Of a stretch of 64,000 nucleotides of DNA, positions 9,206 to 17,349 are shown piece by piece. Made by a program: the position numbers and the translations under genes. Position 1 is the stretch's first letter; each line of letters begins with the position of its first letter. The notes beneath the pieces were generated by a model. It ran no database searches. It was not told where the DNA came from and saw only the letters and a program-made list of their open reading frames with translations. The stretch is from Lentzea aerocolonigenes (GTDB taxonomy: Bacteria > Actinomycetota > Actinomycetes > Mycobacteriales > Pseudonocardiaceae): assembly GCF_000974445.1 (NCBI RefSeq), contig NZ_BBOJ01000001.1:372001-436000 (forward strand). The letters run 5' to 3'.

Positions 9206-10345
9206 ATGCAGCTGCTCCGCCGCGGGGACGTCGGAACTGATGTTGCCGAGATCCGGTCGACCCTGACCAGGCTCGGACTGCTTCCGCCGGCCGACCCCCA
9301 GGCGCCGCCGGTGTTCGACCAACAGGTCGAGCACGCCGTGCGCGCGTTCCAGCAGCAGCGGGGACTGATCATCGACGGCATCGTCGGCCCGGCTACCTAC
9401 CGCGCGCTGCGCGACGCGACGTTCTCCCTCGGCGACCGCCCGCTCGCGTACCTGATGTCGCAGCCGACCACCGGCGACGACGTGCTGATGCTGCAGGAAC
9501 GCCTGCTGGAGCTCGGGTACGACGCCGGCCGCGCGAACGGCGTGTTCGGCCAGCAGACCGAGCAGGCGCTGCGGAACTTCCAGCGCGACTACGGCCTGAT
9601 CGTGGACGGCATGTGCGGTCCCGACACCGTGCGCGCGTTGCGTCAGCTCCAGCCGAAGGTCCGCGGTGGCCGTCCGGTGCTGCTGCGCGAGCAGGAGCGG
9701 GTCCGCAACGCCGGGTCGCGCCTGTCGGGCAAGCGCATCGTCATCGACCCCGGTCACGGCGGCCAGGACCGCGGCGTGGTCGTGGACGGTGTCTCCGAGG
9801 CCGACCTGATGCTGGACCTCGCCCGCCGGTTGGAGGGCAAGATGGCCGCCACCGGCATGGAGGCGCTGCTCACCCGCGGGCCGAACAACTGCCCGGACGA
9901 GGCCGAGCGCGCCCGGTTCGCGAACGAGGCCGGCGCCGACCTGATCCTGTCGCTGCACAGCGACGGCAACTCGTCGCCGAACGCGCAGGGCGTGGCGACG
10001 TTCCACTACGGCACGGGCAACGGCACGTCGTCGACGGTCGGTGAGGCGCTGGCCGGGTTCATCCAGCGCGAGGTCACCGCCCGCACGTCGATGCGGAACT
10101 GCGGCTCGCACCCGAAGTCGTGGGACCTGCTGCGGCTCACCCGCTGCACGGCCGTCCGCGTCGAGGTCGGCTACCTGACGAACACCGAGGACCGCGCACG
10201 CCTGGCGACTCCCGGTTTCCGCGACATCGTGGCCGAGGGCATCCTCGTGGCCGTGAAGCGCCTGTACCTGCTCGGCAAGGACGACCAGCCGACGGGCACG
10301 TTCACGTTCAACGACCTGCTGCGCTACGAGATGTCGAAGAGCTGA
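9206..10345 (+). CDS. cwlM: CwlM-like N-acetylmuramoyl-L-alanine amidase
   Basis: 379 residues. Two peptidoglycan-binding type 1 repeats come first (about 5-70 and 85-145, each ending in a DGxxGPxTxRALR pattern). An Amidase_3 domain follows (about 175-365) with zinc-ligand and catalytic candidates in IDPGHGG, GVSEADL, LSLHSD and VRVEVGYLTN. No signal peptide is present, as in mycobacterial CwlM, which stays cytoplasmic, is phosphorylated by PknB and activates MurA. The location between trxA and a GNAT gene matches Rv3915. The ATG at 9206 has GCGAGGG upstream and follows the trxA terminator. A convergent terminator closes the gene. Confidence 0.9.
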   Translation: MQLLRRGDVGTDVAEIRSTLTRLGLLPPADPQAPPVFDQQVEHAVRAFQQQRGLIIDGIVGPATYRALRDATFSLGDRPLAYLMSQPTTGDDVLMLQERLLELGYDAGRANGVFGQQTEQALRNFQRDYGLIVDGMCGPDTVRALRQLQPKVRGGRPVLLREQERVRNAGSRLSGKRIVIDPGHGGQDRGVVVDGVSEADLMLDLARRLEGKMAATGMEALLTRGPNNCPDEAERARFANEAGADLILSLHSDGNSSPNAQGVATFHYGTGNGTSSTVGEALAGFIQREVTARTSMRNCGSHPKSWDLLRLTRCTAVRVEVGYLTNTEDRARLATPGFRDIVAEGILVAVKRLYLLGKDDQPTGTFTFNDLLRYEMSKS

Positions 10346-10353
10346 TCGGACTG

Positions 10354-10389
10354 ACGAAAAAGGGCCCCTGCGAAGGGGCCCTTTTTCGT
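10354..10389. terminator. Bidirectional terminator between cwlM and the GNAT gene
   Basis: A perfect 16-bp stem (10354-10369 with 10374-10389) and a 4-nt GCGA loop. The stem is flanked by A5 on the left and T5 on the right, so it can end transcription from both convergent genes. Confidence 0.9.
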
Positions 10390-10393
10390 GTGG

Positions 10394-11026
10394 TCAGACG
10401 GGACGGAAGCTCGGTTCCGCGGTGGAGACGGTGACACTGTTGAGCAGCCTTTCGAGCGCTGCCTCGACGTCTTCCTTCCACGTGATGGCGCTGCGCAGCT
10501 CCAGACGCAACCGGGGCCAGCGCGGATGCGGCCGCACGGTCTTGAAACCGACGCTCGTCAGGAAGTCCGCGGGCGTGACGCAACTGCGTTCTTCTTCGTC
10601 CGGGCGCATGTCGCCGAACGCCTCGATGGCCTTCACGCCACGACGCGTCAGATCCTTCGCCACGGCCTGAACGAGCACGCGCCCGAGTCCTCCCCCTCGG
10701 AACTCCGGAAGGACCTCCAGCGACGTCATGAGGACCGCGTCCGGGCTCACCGGGGACGTGGGGAAGGCGGCGCTGCGCGGAACGGCGGCAGGCGGTGCGT
10801 AGAACACCGAACCAGCAGGGATTCCGTCGCAGTAGATGAGGCGACCGCACGAACCCCATTCGAGCAGGACGCTGGAGACCCAGGCTTCCTTCTCGAATTC
10901 GGTGTCGCCGTATTCCTCGGCCTGTTCACGCAGGTGAGGGGCCAACTCCCAGAAAACGCACGTCCTGCTGTGCTTGGAGAGATGCTCCAGGTTGTCCAGC
11001 GTGACGCCCACAACGCGTCGCGACAC
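10394..11026 (-). CDS. GNAT family acetyltransferase (Rv3916c-like)
   Basis: About 210 residues. The acetyl-CoA binding motif is visible near the middle (LEVLPEFRGGGLGRVLVQ), preceded by a beta strand ending MTSL. The C-terminus continues the GNAT core (SVGFKTVRPHPRWPRLRLEL). The acceptor substrate is unknown. Gene position between cwlM and parB corresponds to M. tuberculosis Rv3916c. The GTG at 11026 is chosen because GGAGG lies 5 nt upstream and the protein then begins MSRRVVGVTLDN. A TTG at 11059 would add 11 residues. It is convergent with cwlM and shares its terminator. Confidence 0.82.
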   Translation of the reverse strand: MSRRVVGVTLDNLEHLSKHSRTCVFWELAPHLREQAEEYGDTEFEKEAWVSSVLLEWGSCGRLIYCDGIPAGSVFYAPPAAVPRSAAFPTSPVSPDAVLMTSLEVLPEFRGGGLGRVLVQAVAKDLTRRGVKAIEAFGDMRPDEEERSCVTPADFLTSVGFKTVRPHPRWPRLRLELRSAITWKEDVEAALERLLNSVTVSTAEPSFRPV

Positions 11027-11161
11027 CCCGACCTCCACCCCTTGGCACGCACAGTTCAACCCGTACGAGGGTAGGCGAATGTGACGGAACCCGGAAGGTA
11101 CGTGCCCTGAACGGGACGACGGTTACACTCGCTCGGGACATTTCCCATTCAGGAGTCCCTC

Positions 11162-12478
11162 ATGACGATGCCCGGACAGCCCGCGAAGCAGGGCCCCAGA
11201 AGCCTCGACCCCCACCTCCGCCGCTACGCAGCGCGCACGGCAGGGATGACGGCATCGGAGATCCGGGCACTCTTCGCAGTCGCGTCCCGTCCTGAGGTCG
11301 TGTCGCTGGCCGGCGGCATGCCGCACCTGGCCGCGCTGCCGATGGACTCGCTGTCGGAGGAGATCGGCCAGCTCGTCGCCACCGAGGGCCTGGTGGCCCT
11401 GCAGTACGGCTCGGCGCACGGTGTTCCGTTGCTGCGCGAGCAGATCTGCGACGTCATGGCGATGGAAGGCATCAACGGCCACCCGGACGACGTGGTGGTG
11501 ACCGTCGGCTCGCAGATGGGCCTCGACATGGTCACCCGGATCTTCTGCGACCCCGGTGACGTGGTGATCGCCGAGGGTCCCTCCTACGTGGGCGCTCTCG
11601 GGTCGTTCACCGCGTACCAGGCGAACGTAGTGCACGTCGCGATGGATGCTGACGGGCTCGTGCCGTCGCTGCTGCGAGAGGCGCTGGAAGCCTGTAAACG
11701 CGCTGGTCAGCGGGTCAAGTTCCTCTACACGATCCCGAACTTCCACAACCCGGCCGGCGTGACGCTGGCGGTGTCGCGGCGGGCCGAGATCCTGGAGATC
11801 TGCCGCTCGTACGGCGTGCTGGTCGTGGAGGACAACCCGTACGGACTGCTCGGGTTCGACGGACAGACCTACCCGGCGCTGCGGTCGATGGACCCGGACA
11901 ACGTCGTGTACCTGGGGTCGTTCTCGAAGACGTTCGCCGCCGGTCTGCGGGTCGGCTGGGTGCTGGCGCCGCACGCGGTGCGCGAGAAGCTGGTGCTGGC
12001 GGCCGAGTCGGCCACGCTGTGCCCGCCGACGCTGAACCAGATGATCGTGTCGCGCTACCTGTCGACCCAGGACTGGAAGGGCCAGATCAAGACCTACCGG
12101 GAGGCGTACCGGGAACGCCGGGACGCGGCGGTGTCGGCTCTGGAGCAGCACATGCCGCAAGGTTCCACGTGGAACATTCCGAACGGCGGCTTCTACGTCT
12201 GGGTGACGGTGCCCGAGGGCATCGACACGAAGGCGATGCTTCCCCGTGCCGTGACGGCCCGTGTGGCGTACGCGTCCGGCACCGGTTTCTACGCGGACGG
12301 GTTCGGATCCCGCCAGTTGCGGATCTCGTACTGCTACCCGACCCCGGAACGCATCCGTGAGGGCGTCCGCCGCCTGGCGAACGTCATCGAGGAAGAGATG
12401 CAGCTGCACGCGACGTTCGGGGCGACGCCGGGCCGCCAGCTGTCCGGTCCGCAGACCCCGTCGCCCGACACCGCCTGA
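11162..12478 (+). CDS. PLP-dependent aminotransferase, class I/II fold
   Basis: A 438-residue fold-type I aminotransferase resembling 2-aminoadipate/aromatic aminotransferases, without the GntR domain of MocR regulators. The PLP lysine is in GSFSKTFAAGLRVGW. Other PLP contacts are YGSAHGVPLLREQI, IPNFHNPAGVT and VVEDNPYG. The ATG at 11162 follows AGGAG by 7 nt. The D-Ala-D-Ala ligase homologue begins 16 bp after the stop, so the two are probably one operon. A role in amino-acid supply for that ligase is speculation. An unusual feature is a parS-like palindrome inside the coding sequence at 12162-12175. Confidence 0.9.
   Translation: MTMPGQPAKQGPRSLDPHLRRYAARTAGMTASEIRALFAVASRPEVVSLAGGMPHLAALPMDSLSEEIGQLVATEGLVALQYGSAHGVPLLREQICDVMAMEGINGHPDDVVVTVGSQMGLDMVTRIFCDPGDVVIAEGPSYVGALGSFTAYQANVVHVAMDADGLVPSLLREALEACKRAGQRVKFLYTIPNFHNPAGVTLAVSRRAEILEICRSYGVLVVEDNPYGLLGFDGQTYPALRSMDPDNVVYLGSFSKTFAAGLRVGWVLAPHAVREKLVLAAESATLCPPTLNQMIVSRYLSTQDWKGQIKTYREAYRERRDAAVSALEQHMPQGSTWNIPNGGFYVWVTVPEGIDTKAMLPRAVTARVAYASGTGFYADGFGSRQLRISYCYPTPERIREGVRRLANVIEEEMQLHATFGATPGRQLSGPQTPSPDTA
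12162..12175. promoter_or_regulatory. parS-like site inside the aminotransferase gene
   Basis: GTTCCACGTGGAAC is a perfect palindrome, and fits GTTYCACGTGRAAC, a two-base symmetrical variant of the actinobacterial parS GTTTCACGTGAAAC. It is in coding sequence about 1.8 kb beyond the parB end, consistent with a scattered ParB-binding site. Confidence 0.6.
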
Positions 12479-12494
12479 TCCTTGGAGTTTTGCT

Positions 12495-13439
12495 GTGGCT
12501 GACCGCATGGTCGCTGTGCTGTCCGGTGGGCTCTCCCACGAACGCGAGGTCTCGATCCGCTCCGGCCGCCGCCTGTCGGCTGCTCTGCGGTCGGTGGGCG
12601 TGACGGTGGAGGAGTGGGACGCCGACGCCTCGTTGCTGACGCGCCTGCGTGACCACCGGCCGGATGCCGTCGTCGTCGCTCTGCACGGCGGCGAGGGCGA
12701 GAACGGTTCGGTGCAGGCGATCCTCGAGATGCTCGGCGTCCCATACGTGGGCACCGACTCGCGGGCGTGCCGCCGGGCGTGGGACAAGCCGACCGCCAAG
12801 GCCGAGCTCGCCCGCGCCGGGCTCGCGACGCCGGAGTGGATCGTCCTGCCGCACGCGACGTTCCGGGAGTTGGGCGCCAAGCCGGTGCTCGACGCGATGG
12901 TCTCGACGCTGGGGCTGCCGTTGATGCTGAAGCCGGACCAAGGCGGGTCCGCTCTGGGCGCTCAGGTCGTCCGGGACGCCGCGGAGCTGCCGCCCGCGAT
13001 GGTCGGCTGCCTGGCGTACGGCGACACCGTGCTGGCCGAGCAGTTCATCTCCGGCGTGGAGGTGGCGGTGACGGTGATCGACGGCGAGGACGGCCCGACG
13101 GCTCTGCCCGCGGTCGAGATCGTGCCGGAGAGCGGCGTGTACGACTACACCGCTCGGTACACCGCCGGCCTGACCGACTTCCACGCGCCGGCCCGGCTGG
13201 ACGCCGCGTCGGCCAAGGCGGTCGGGGAGCTCGCGGTGGCGGCACACCGGTTGCTCGGGCTGCGGGACGTGTCGCGGACCGACGCCGTCGTGGCCGAGGA
13301 CGGCACCGTCTACTTCCTCGAAGTGAACGTGTCGCCGGGGCTGACCGAGACGTCACTTCTGCCGATGGCCGTCGAGGCGGCCGGTCAGTCGCTGGGCGAG
13401 ATCTACGCCGGGTTGATCGAGCGCGCTGTCGCTCGTTGA
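12495..13439 (+). CDS. D-alanine--D-alanine ligase family ATP-grasp protein
   Basis: 314 residues, the normal length of Ddl. The N-terminal signature LSGGLSHEREVSIRSG, the HGGEGENGSVQAILEMLGVPYVG segment, the YDYTAR loop and the C-terminal metal-binding LEVNVSPGLTETS are all present. The usual EGSS loop reads DQGGSALG instead. This makes specificity for D-Ala-D-Ala less certain, although the ATP-grasp fold is clear. The GTG at 12495 has GGAG seven bases upstream. It lies 16 bp after the aminotransferase. Actinomycetes normally have another ddl beside the D-alanine or thiamine genes, so this may be a second copy. Confidence 0.85.
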   Translation: MADRMVAVLSGGLSHEREVSIRSGRRLSAALRSVGVTVEEWDADASLLTRLRDHRPDAVVVALHGGEGENGSVQAILEMLGVPYVGTDSRACRRAWDKPTAKAELARAGLATPEWIVLPHATFRELGAKPVLDAMVSTLGLPLMLKPDQGGSALGAQVVRDAAELPPAMVGCLAYGDTVLAEQFISGVEVAVTVIDGEDGPTALPAVEIVPESGVYDYTARYTAGLTDFHAPARLDAASAKAVGELAVAAHRLLGLRDVSRTDAVVAEDGTVYFLEVNVSPGLTETSLLPMAVEAAGQSLGEIYAGLIERAVAR

Positions 13440-13452
13440 GTTCGTCCCGAAG

Positions 13453-13490
13453 AGCGCGGCACCGAGCGTGATGGTGCCGCGCTTTTTGTT
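13453..13490 (+). terminator. Intrinsic terminator after the Ddl homologue
   Basis: An 11-bp perfect stem (13453-13463 with 13473-13483) with a 9-nt loop, followed by TTTTTGTTT. This is one of the most classical rho-independent terminators in the window and closes the aminotransferase-ligase operon. Confidence 0.85.
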
Positions 13491-13569
13491 TGGCACGGAA
13501 AGCCGATGCGGGGTTCGGGTGAACGGTGCCAAGCTGGTCTTGAAGGGGGACCGATCTAGGGGGAACAAC

Positions 13570-13899
13570 TTGCGCATGCTCACGCTCATCGCCGCTGTCG
13601 CGATGACCTTCGGTGTGGCCACGCCGGCGCTCGCGACCGAGCAGGCCGACTGCTCGACCGGGAGTGCCTCGGTGAAGATCCATTGGACCGACGGGTCCGG
13701 CGCTGCACGGACCAACTGCTACGGCGGCGTCGGCGCGCTCGAAGTCGGGCTCCCGCGCTCGTCGAGTGTCGAGGCGGGCCGCAACCACGGCTGGGTCGAG
13801 ACCACGGATTCGGCGGGCATGACCATCCGGCGCTTCTTCAGCGCCGGCGAGGTCATTCCCACTGGTTTCCAGACGCTCACGAAGATCTACGTCGGCTGA
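13570..13899 (+). CDS. Small secreted protein, possibly beta/gamma-crystallin-like
   Basis: 109 residues. A signal peptide is clear (MLTLIAAVAMTFGVATPALA, cut after ALA), leaving a mature protein of about 87 residues with two cysteines (ADCSTG and TNCYGG) that could form a disulfide. The pattern WTDGSG followed by CYGGVGALEVGLP resembles small secreted beta/gamma-crystallin-type or metalloproteinase-inhibitor-like proteins of streptomycetes, but the match is loose. The start is TTG 13570 or ATG 13576, with GGGGGAA upstream. It stands alone between two terminators. Function unknown. Confidence 0.72.
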   Translation: MRMLTLIAAVAMTFGVATPALATEQADCSTGSASVKIHWTDGSGAARTNCYGGVGALEVGLPRSSSVEAGRNHGWVETTDSAGMTIRRFFSAGEVIPTGFQTLTKIYVG

Positions 13900-13908
13900 T
13901 CAAATAGG

Positions 13909-13942
13909 TGACGCCCCGTAGCCTTGCGGCTGCGGGGCGTCA
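13909..13942. terminator. Hairpin between the secreted protein gene and parB
   Basis: TGACGCCCCG (13909-13918) pairs with CGGGGCGTCA (13933-13942), with an inner AGCC/GGCT helix. The genes on either side converge. No T-run follows on either strand, so this is a GC-rich actinobacterial-type terminator. Confidence 0.6.
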
Positions 13943-13982
13943 TCGTCACCGTGACATAAGGCCCGTGGGTGATCCTATGGGC

Positions 13983-14954
13983 CTACTCCGATGTCCGAAT
14001 TGTCGTTTCTGGGCTCATCAGTCCGATGATCCTTTCGAGGTCGTCAACTGACCCGAATTCGACGACGATCCGGCCCTTCCGCTGCCCGAGTTCGACCTTC
14101 ACGCGGGTGTCGAAGTTGTCCGATAGGCGCTCGGCGAGGTCCTGCAGACCGGGTGCGTGCATCTGCTTGCGCGGAGCGGCCTTCTCCTTCTTGGGCCTCT
14201 CGTTCTTGGCGAGCGTCACCGCTTCCTCGGTCGCGCGGACCGACATGCCCTCGGCGACGATCCGTGCCGCGAGGTCTTCCTGCGCGCCGGCGTCGTCGAG
14301 ACCGAGCAGCGCGCGAGCGTGCCCCGCGCTGAGCACACCCGCCGCCACCCGTCGCTGAACGGGGAGGGGGAGCTTCAGCAGCCGGATGGTGTTCGTGACG
14401 ACGGGACGGCTGCGGCCGATGCGGTCCGCGAGCTCCTCGTGCGTGACGCCGAACTCCTCCAGCAGCTGCTGGTAGGCCGCCGCCTCTTCGAGCGGGTTGA
14501 GCTGGACGCGGTGGATGTTCTCCAGCAACGCGTCGCGCAGCATCACGTCGTCGGCGGTCTGCCGCACGATCGCCGGGATGGTCTTGAGCCCGGCCTGCTG
14601 GGTCGCCCGCCACCGGCGCTCGCCCATGACGAGCTCGTAGGAGTCGCCTCCGAGCTCGCGGACCACGATCGGCTGCATGAGCCCGAACTCCTTGATGGAG
14701 AACGACAGCTCGTCGATCGCGTCCTGGTCGAACACCTGGCGCGGCTGCTTGGGGTTGGTCTTGATCGCGGTGACCGCGATCTCCCGGTAGACCGCACCGG
14801 CGACCTCACCGATCGGCTGAGCCTTGGCCGCGGCAGCCGCCCCGTTGCCGGCCGCCGCGGGGGGCCGGATGGTGCTGGGCGCACCGGGCGGAGGACCCTG
14901 GGGAATCAACGCGGCCAGACCGCGCCCGAGTCCGCCCTTGCGCTGCTCCGTCAT
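13983..14954 (-). CDS. parB: Chromosome partitioning protein ParB
   Basis: 323 residues. ParB/Spo0J binds parS, clamps DNA using CTP and spreads. The N-terminus [18 protein letters not shown] is typical, with the conserved KGGLGRGL. The CTP-binding GERRWRA box is near residue 112. The helix-turn-helix lies at about 168-195 ([23 protein letters not shown]), and a C-terminal dimerisation region follows ([18 protein letters not shown]). The ATG at 14954 overlaps the parA stop by 4 bp (ATGA). Its likely targets are the parS sites between rsmG and jag. Confidence 0.95.
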   Translation of the reverse strand: MTEQRKGGLGRGLAALIPQGPPPGAPSTIRPPAAAGNGAAAAAKAQPIGEVAGAVYREIAVTAIKTNPKQPRQVFDQDAIDELSFSIKEFGLMQPIVVRELGGDSYELVMGERRWRATQQAGLKTIPAIVRQTADDVMLRDALLENIHRVQLNPLEEAAAYQQLLEEFGVTHEELADRIGRSRPVVTNTIRLLKLPLPVQRRVAAGVLSAGHARALLGLDDAGAQEDLAARIVAEGMSVRATEEAVTLAKNERPKKEKAAPRKQMHAPGLQDLAERLSDNFDTRVKVELGQRKGRIVVEFGSVDDLERIIGLMSPETTIRTSE

Positions 14955-15928
14955 GCGCCCTCCTCCTTGGCCCCACGCACGGCGATCTCCTTGGCGGCGT
15001 CGAGGTAGCTCATCGACCCGCGCGAGCCCGGGTCGTACGTCAACACCGTCTGCCCGAATCCTGGCGCCTCGGAGACCTTCACGCTGCGCGGAATCACCGT
15101 CTTGAGGGCGACGTCGCCGAAGTGACCGCGCACCTCGCTCGTCACCTGGTCGGCGAGCTTCGTGCGGCCGTCGTACATCGTGAGCAGGATCGTGGAGATC
15201 GCGAGATCCGGGTTGAGGTGCTGCTGCACGAGCTCGATGTTGCGCAGCAGCTGGCTCAGACCCTCCAGTGCGTAGTACTCGCACTGGATCGGGATGAGCA
15301 CCTCCTGGGCGGCCACCATCGCGTTGACGGTCAGCAGGCCGAGGCTCGGCGGGCAGTCGATGAAGACGTAGTCCGGCTGCAGCTGGTCGAGCGCGTCGGG
15401 GGAGAGGGCCTCCTTGAGCCTCGACTCGCGGGCCACCATCGACACGAGCTCGATCTCGGCACCGGCGAGGTCGATCGTCGCCGGCACGCAGTAGAGGTTC
15501 GGAGACGTCGGGCTGACCTGAGCCGCCTCGGCGATGGAGATCTCACCGATCAGCACCTCGTAGACGCTCGGCGTGCCGCTGCGGTGCTCGACCGCGAGCG
15601 CCGTGCTGGCGTTGCCCTGCGGGTCGAGGTCGATCACGAGCACCTTGAGCCCGTGGATGGCGAGTGCCGCGGCGAGGTTCACCGTGCTCGTCGTCTTGCC
15701 GACACCACCCTTCTGGTTGGCGACGGTGATCACCCGGCGGTGAGCCGGGCGGGGGAGCAGTGACTCGTCGGGGTGCAGCACGCTTGCCGCACGAGCCGCC
15801 TCTTCTGCAATCGGGGTCCACACCACGGCGCTGTCATCTCCGTTGTTGGTCGGCTTCGGCTTGGGCTTCGACTTGGGCTCGGTTTCACGTGGAACATCGG
15901 CTGCTTGGAACTCCGGGTACACGCTCAC
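14951..15928 (-). CDS. parA: Chromosome partitioning ATPase ParA
   Basis: 325 residues. A Lys/Pro-rich leader of about 65 residues precedes a Walker-type ATPase with the deviant Walker A motif KGGVGKTTS, switch DLDPQGNAS, and Walker [12 protein letters not shown]. It partners ParB in moving the origin region. The GTG at 15928 has GGAGGG upstream. It overlaps rsmG by 4 bp upstream and parB by 4 bp downstream, so rsmG-parA-parB is one translationally coupled operon. A parS variant lies within its own first codons at 15882-15895, which could allow ParB to influence expression. Confidence 0.95.
   Translation of the reverse strand: MSVYPEFQAADVPRETEPKSKPKPKPTNNGDDSAVVWTPIAEEAARAASVLHPDESLLPRPAHRRVITVANQKGGVGKTTSTVNLAAALAIHGLKVLVIDLDPQGNASTALAVEHRSGTPSVYEVLIGEISIAEAAQVSPTSPNLYCVPATIDLAGAEIELVSMVARESRLKEALSPDALDQLQPDYVFIDCPPSLGLLTVNAMVAAQEVLIPIQCEYYALEGLSQLLRNIELVQQHLNPDLAISTILLTMYDGRTKLADQVTSEVRGHFGDVALKTVIPRSVKVSEAPGFGQTVLTYDPGSRGSMSYLDAAKEIAVRGAKEEGA
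15882..15895. promoter_or_regulatory. parS site within the 5' end of parA
   Basis: GTTTCACGTGGAAC differs from the perfect parS palindrome GTTTCACGTGAAAC at one base. It encodes part of the ParA N-terminal leader (VPRETE). Confidence 0.75.
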
Positions 15929-16572
15929 CGATCCCTCCTCGTCTGGCGCTCGACGATCAGAACCGTCGTCGGCACCTCAAGTACATCCGCTCCTACGACG
16001 ACGACCTTCCCGTTGACGCCCCCAGCGCGTCCCACGGCGATCCCGTCGCGATCCAACTCTTCCTGCGCGCGCTCGCCCTTGAGCGCCACCATCCGTCCGC
16101 CACCCTTGAGGAGCGGAAGGCACCACTTCGCCAACTTCTCCAGCGGCGCCACCGCCCGCGCGGTCACCACATCGCAGTTCTTCAGCTGCGCGCGGATCGG
16201 CCCTTCTTCCGCCCGGCCGCGGACGACCGTCACGTTGTCGAGCTCGAGGCGTTCCTTGACCTCCTCGAGCCAGGCGACGCGGCGCGCCATCGGCTCCAGG
16301 AGCGTGATCCTCAGATCGGGCCGCGCGATGGCCAGCGGCACACCCGGCAGCCCCGCGCCGGAGCCCACATCGACCACGCGCTCGTTCCGCTGGAACAGTT
16401 CTTCGATCACCGCCGAGTTGAGCACGTGGCGATCCCAAATCTTCTCGACCTCGCGGGGACCGATGAGTCCGCGCTCGACGCCGTACTCCTCCAGGAGCCT
16501 GACGAACTCGGCGGCACGGTCAACGTGCTCACCGAAGACGAGCTTCGCGTTGTCGGGCAACTCCCCGGCCAT
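15925..16572 (-). CDS. rsmG: 16S rRNA (guanine-N7) methyltransferase RsmG/GidB
   Basis: 215 residues. RsmG methylates G527 (E. coli numbering) of 16S rRNA with S-adenosylmethionine. Motifs are KIWDRHVLNSAVI, the SAM-binding VVDVGSGAGLPGVPLAI, ITLLEPMARRVAWLEEV and CDVVTARAVAPLEKLAKW. The ATG at 16572 gives the usual start MAGELPDNAKLVFG. The coding frame stays open upstream, but that stretch holds two parS sites and no family homology. Its stop overlaps the parA start by 4 bp (GTGA). Loss of this gene gives low-level streptomycin resistance in relatives. Confidence 0.94.
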   Translation of the reverse strand: MAGELPDNAKLVFGEHVDRAAEFVRLLEEYGVERGLIGPREVEKIWDRHVLNSAVIEELFQRNERVVDVGSGAGLPGVPLAIARPDLRITLLEPMARRVAWLEEVKERLELDNVTVVRGRAEEGPIRAQLKNCDVVTARAVAPLEKLAKWCLPLLKGGGRMVALKGERAQEELDRDGIAVGRAGGVNGKVVVVGADVLEVPTTVLIVERQTRRDR

Positions 16573-16589
16573 GTTCTCCGTCCGTGAGC

Positions 16590-16603
16590 GTTTCACGTGA
16601 AAC
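16590..16603. promoter_or_regulatory. parS site (perfect)
   Basis: GTTTCACGTGAAAC, an exact match to the bacterial parS core palindrome, 17 bp upstream of the rsmG start codon. ParB loading here could affect the rsmG-parA-parB promoter. Confidence 0.92.
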
Positions 16604-16702
16604 CACGCGGCGGCGGCGTGCCGGCGGCCGGTGGAAAAGCTGGCGAATGCCAGGGGACCATCATGACGGATCGACGGTGTGCTCCGCCAAATCCTGAGCG
16701 CC

Positions 16703-16716
16703 GTTTCACGTGAAAC
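16703..16716. promoter_or_regulatory. parS site (perfect)
   Basis: A second exact GTTTCACGTGAAAC, 113 bp from the first, in the same gene-free region. Confidence 0.92.
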
Positions 16717-17077
16717 TTCCAGGAAAGTTGCGTCCAACCGTCTACACGGTCTCGCATCGGGGTCCGGGGGCCCTCTCGGCGATGGCTCGCCCGGAGGGCG
16801 GCGTGTTTCTGGAAGCTGAGTTGGGCGGCTCCTGACGGCTCGGCGTCGACGTCTTGGTGTCGGATCAGACCGACGACGAACGGGTGGAGTACGACTGCTC
16901 CACGCGATGTGCCGGGCCGGGACCCACGTCGTGTTCCGCTGCTCGGTCGAGATCGTGCGGTCGTCGTAATTGGCCGCCCTCCTGCTGTGATGGACGGCTG
17001 ACGTCGACGGCTCGTGGGTTCCCTGTGCCGGACACGGGGGGAGTGGCTGGCGAGTGGTGGGCGTATCGGGTTGGTCT

Positions 17078-17091
17078 GTTTCACGTGGAAC
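17078..17091. promoter_or_regulatory. parS site (one mismatch)
   Basis: GTTTCACGTGGAAC, flanked by T and A to give the extended 16-mer form TGTTTCACGTGGAACA. It is the same variant as the one in parA. Confidence 0.85.
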
Positions 17092-17296
17092 AGTGACCGC
17101 CGTGTCGACATGTCGGCAGCGGCTCGACGTTCCTGGAACTGCCGCCTGCTGCTCACTCGCGAGGAGCGGCTCGTGCGCCCGCGCCCATCGGAGACCGGAG
17201 GCGATCGGCAGGTATTCCCCTGCCCGTGGTCGCGCTGATCGACGCGACCACCGCGCCCCCGCGGTACCTGAAGTCTTCCTCCACTCCGCAAAGCAA

Positions 17297-17330
17297 ACGG
17301 CCCCTGGTTCCAACCGGAACCAGGGGCCGT
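17297..17330 (-). terminator. Terminator of the rpmH-rnpA-yidD-yidC-jag operon
   Basis: A 14-bp perfect stem (17297-17310 with 17317-17330) and a 6-nt loop, 20 bp after the jag stop. On the minus strand it is followed by TTTGCTTT. Confidence 0.85.
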
Positions 17331-17349
17331 GAGGTGCAGCAGTCAGCCG

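Larger units (their letters stand above)
16573..17296. other. Gene-free centromere-like region with three parS sites
   Basis: 724 bp between the divergent-looking ends of rsmG (start) and the jag terminator, both on the minus strand. It carries parS sites at 16590, 16703 and 17078 and should hold the promoter of rsmG-parA-parB. Short open frames here have no family resemblance or ribosome-binding sites and are not called. The stretch from 16720 to 17075 shows nothing else recognisable. Confidence 0.7.

Noticed and set aside
16604..17296. Short open frames between rsmG and jag
   Set aside because: No Shine-Dalgarno sequence, no homology, atypical composition; the region holds parS sites.
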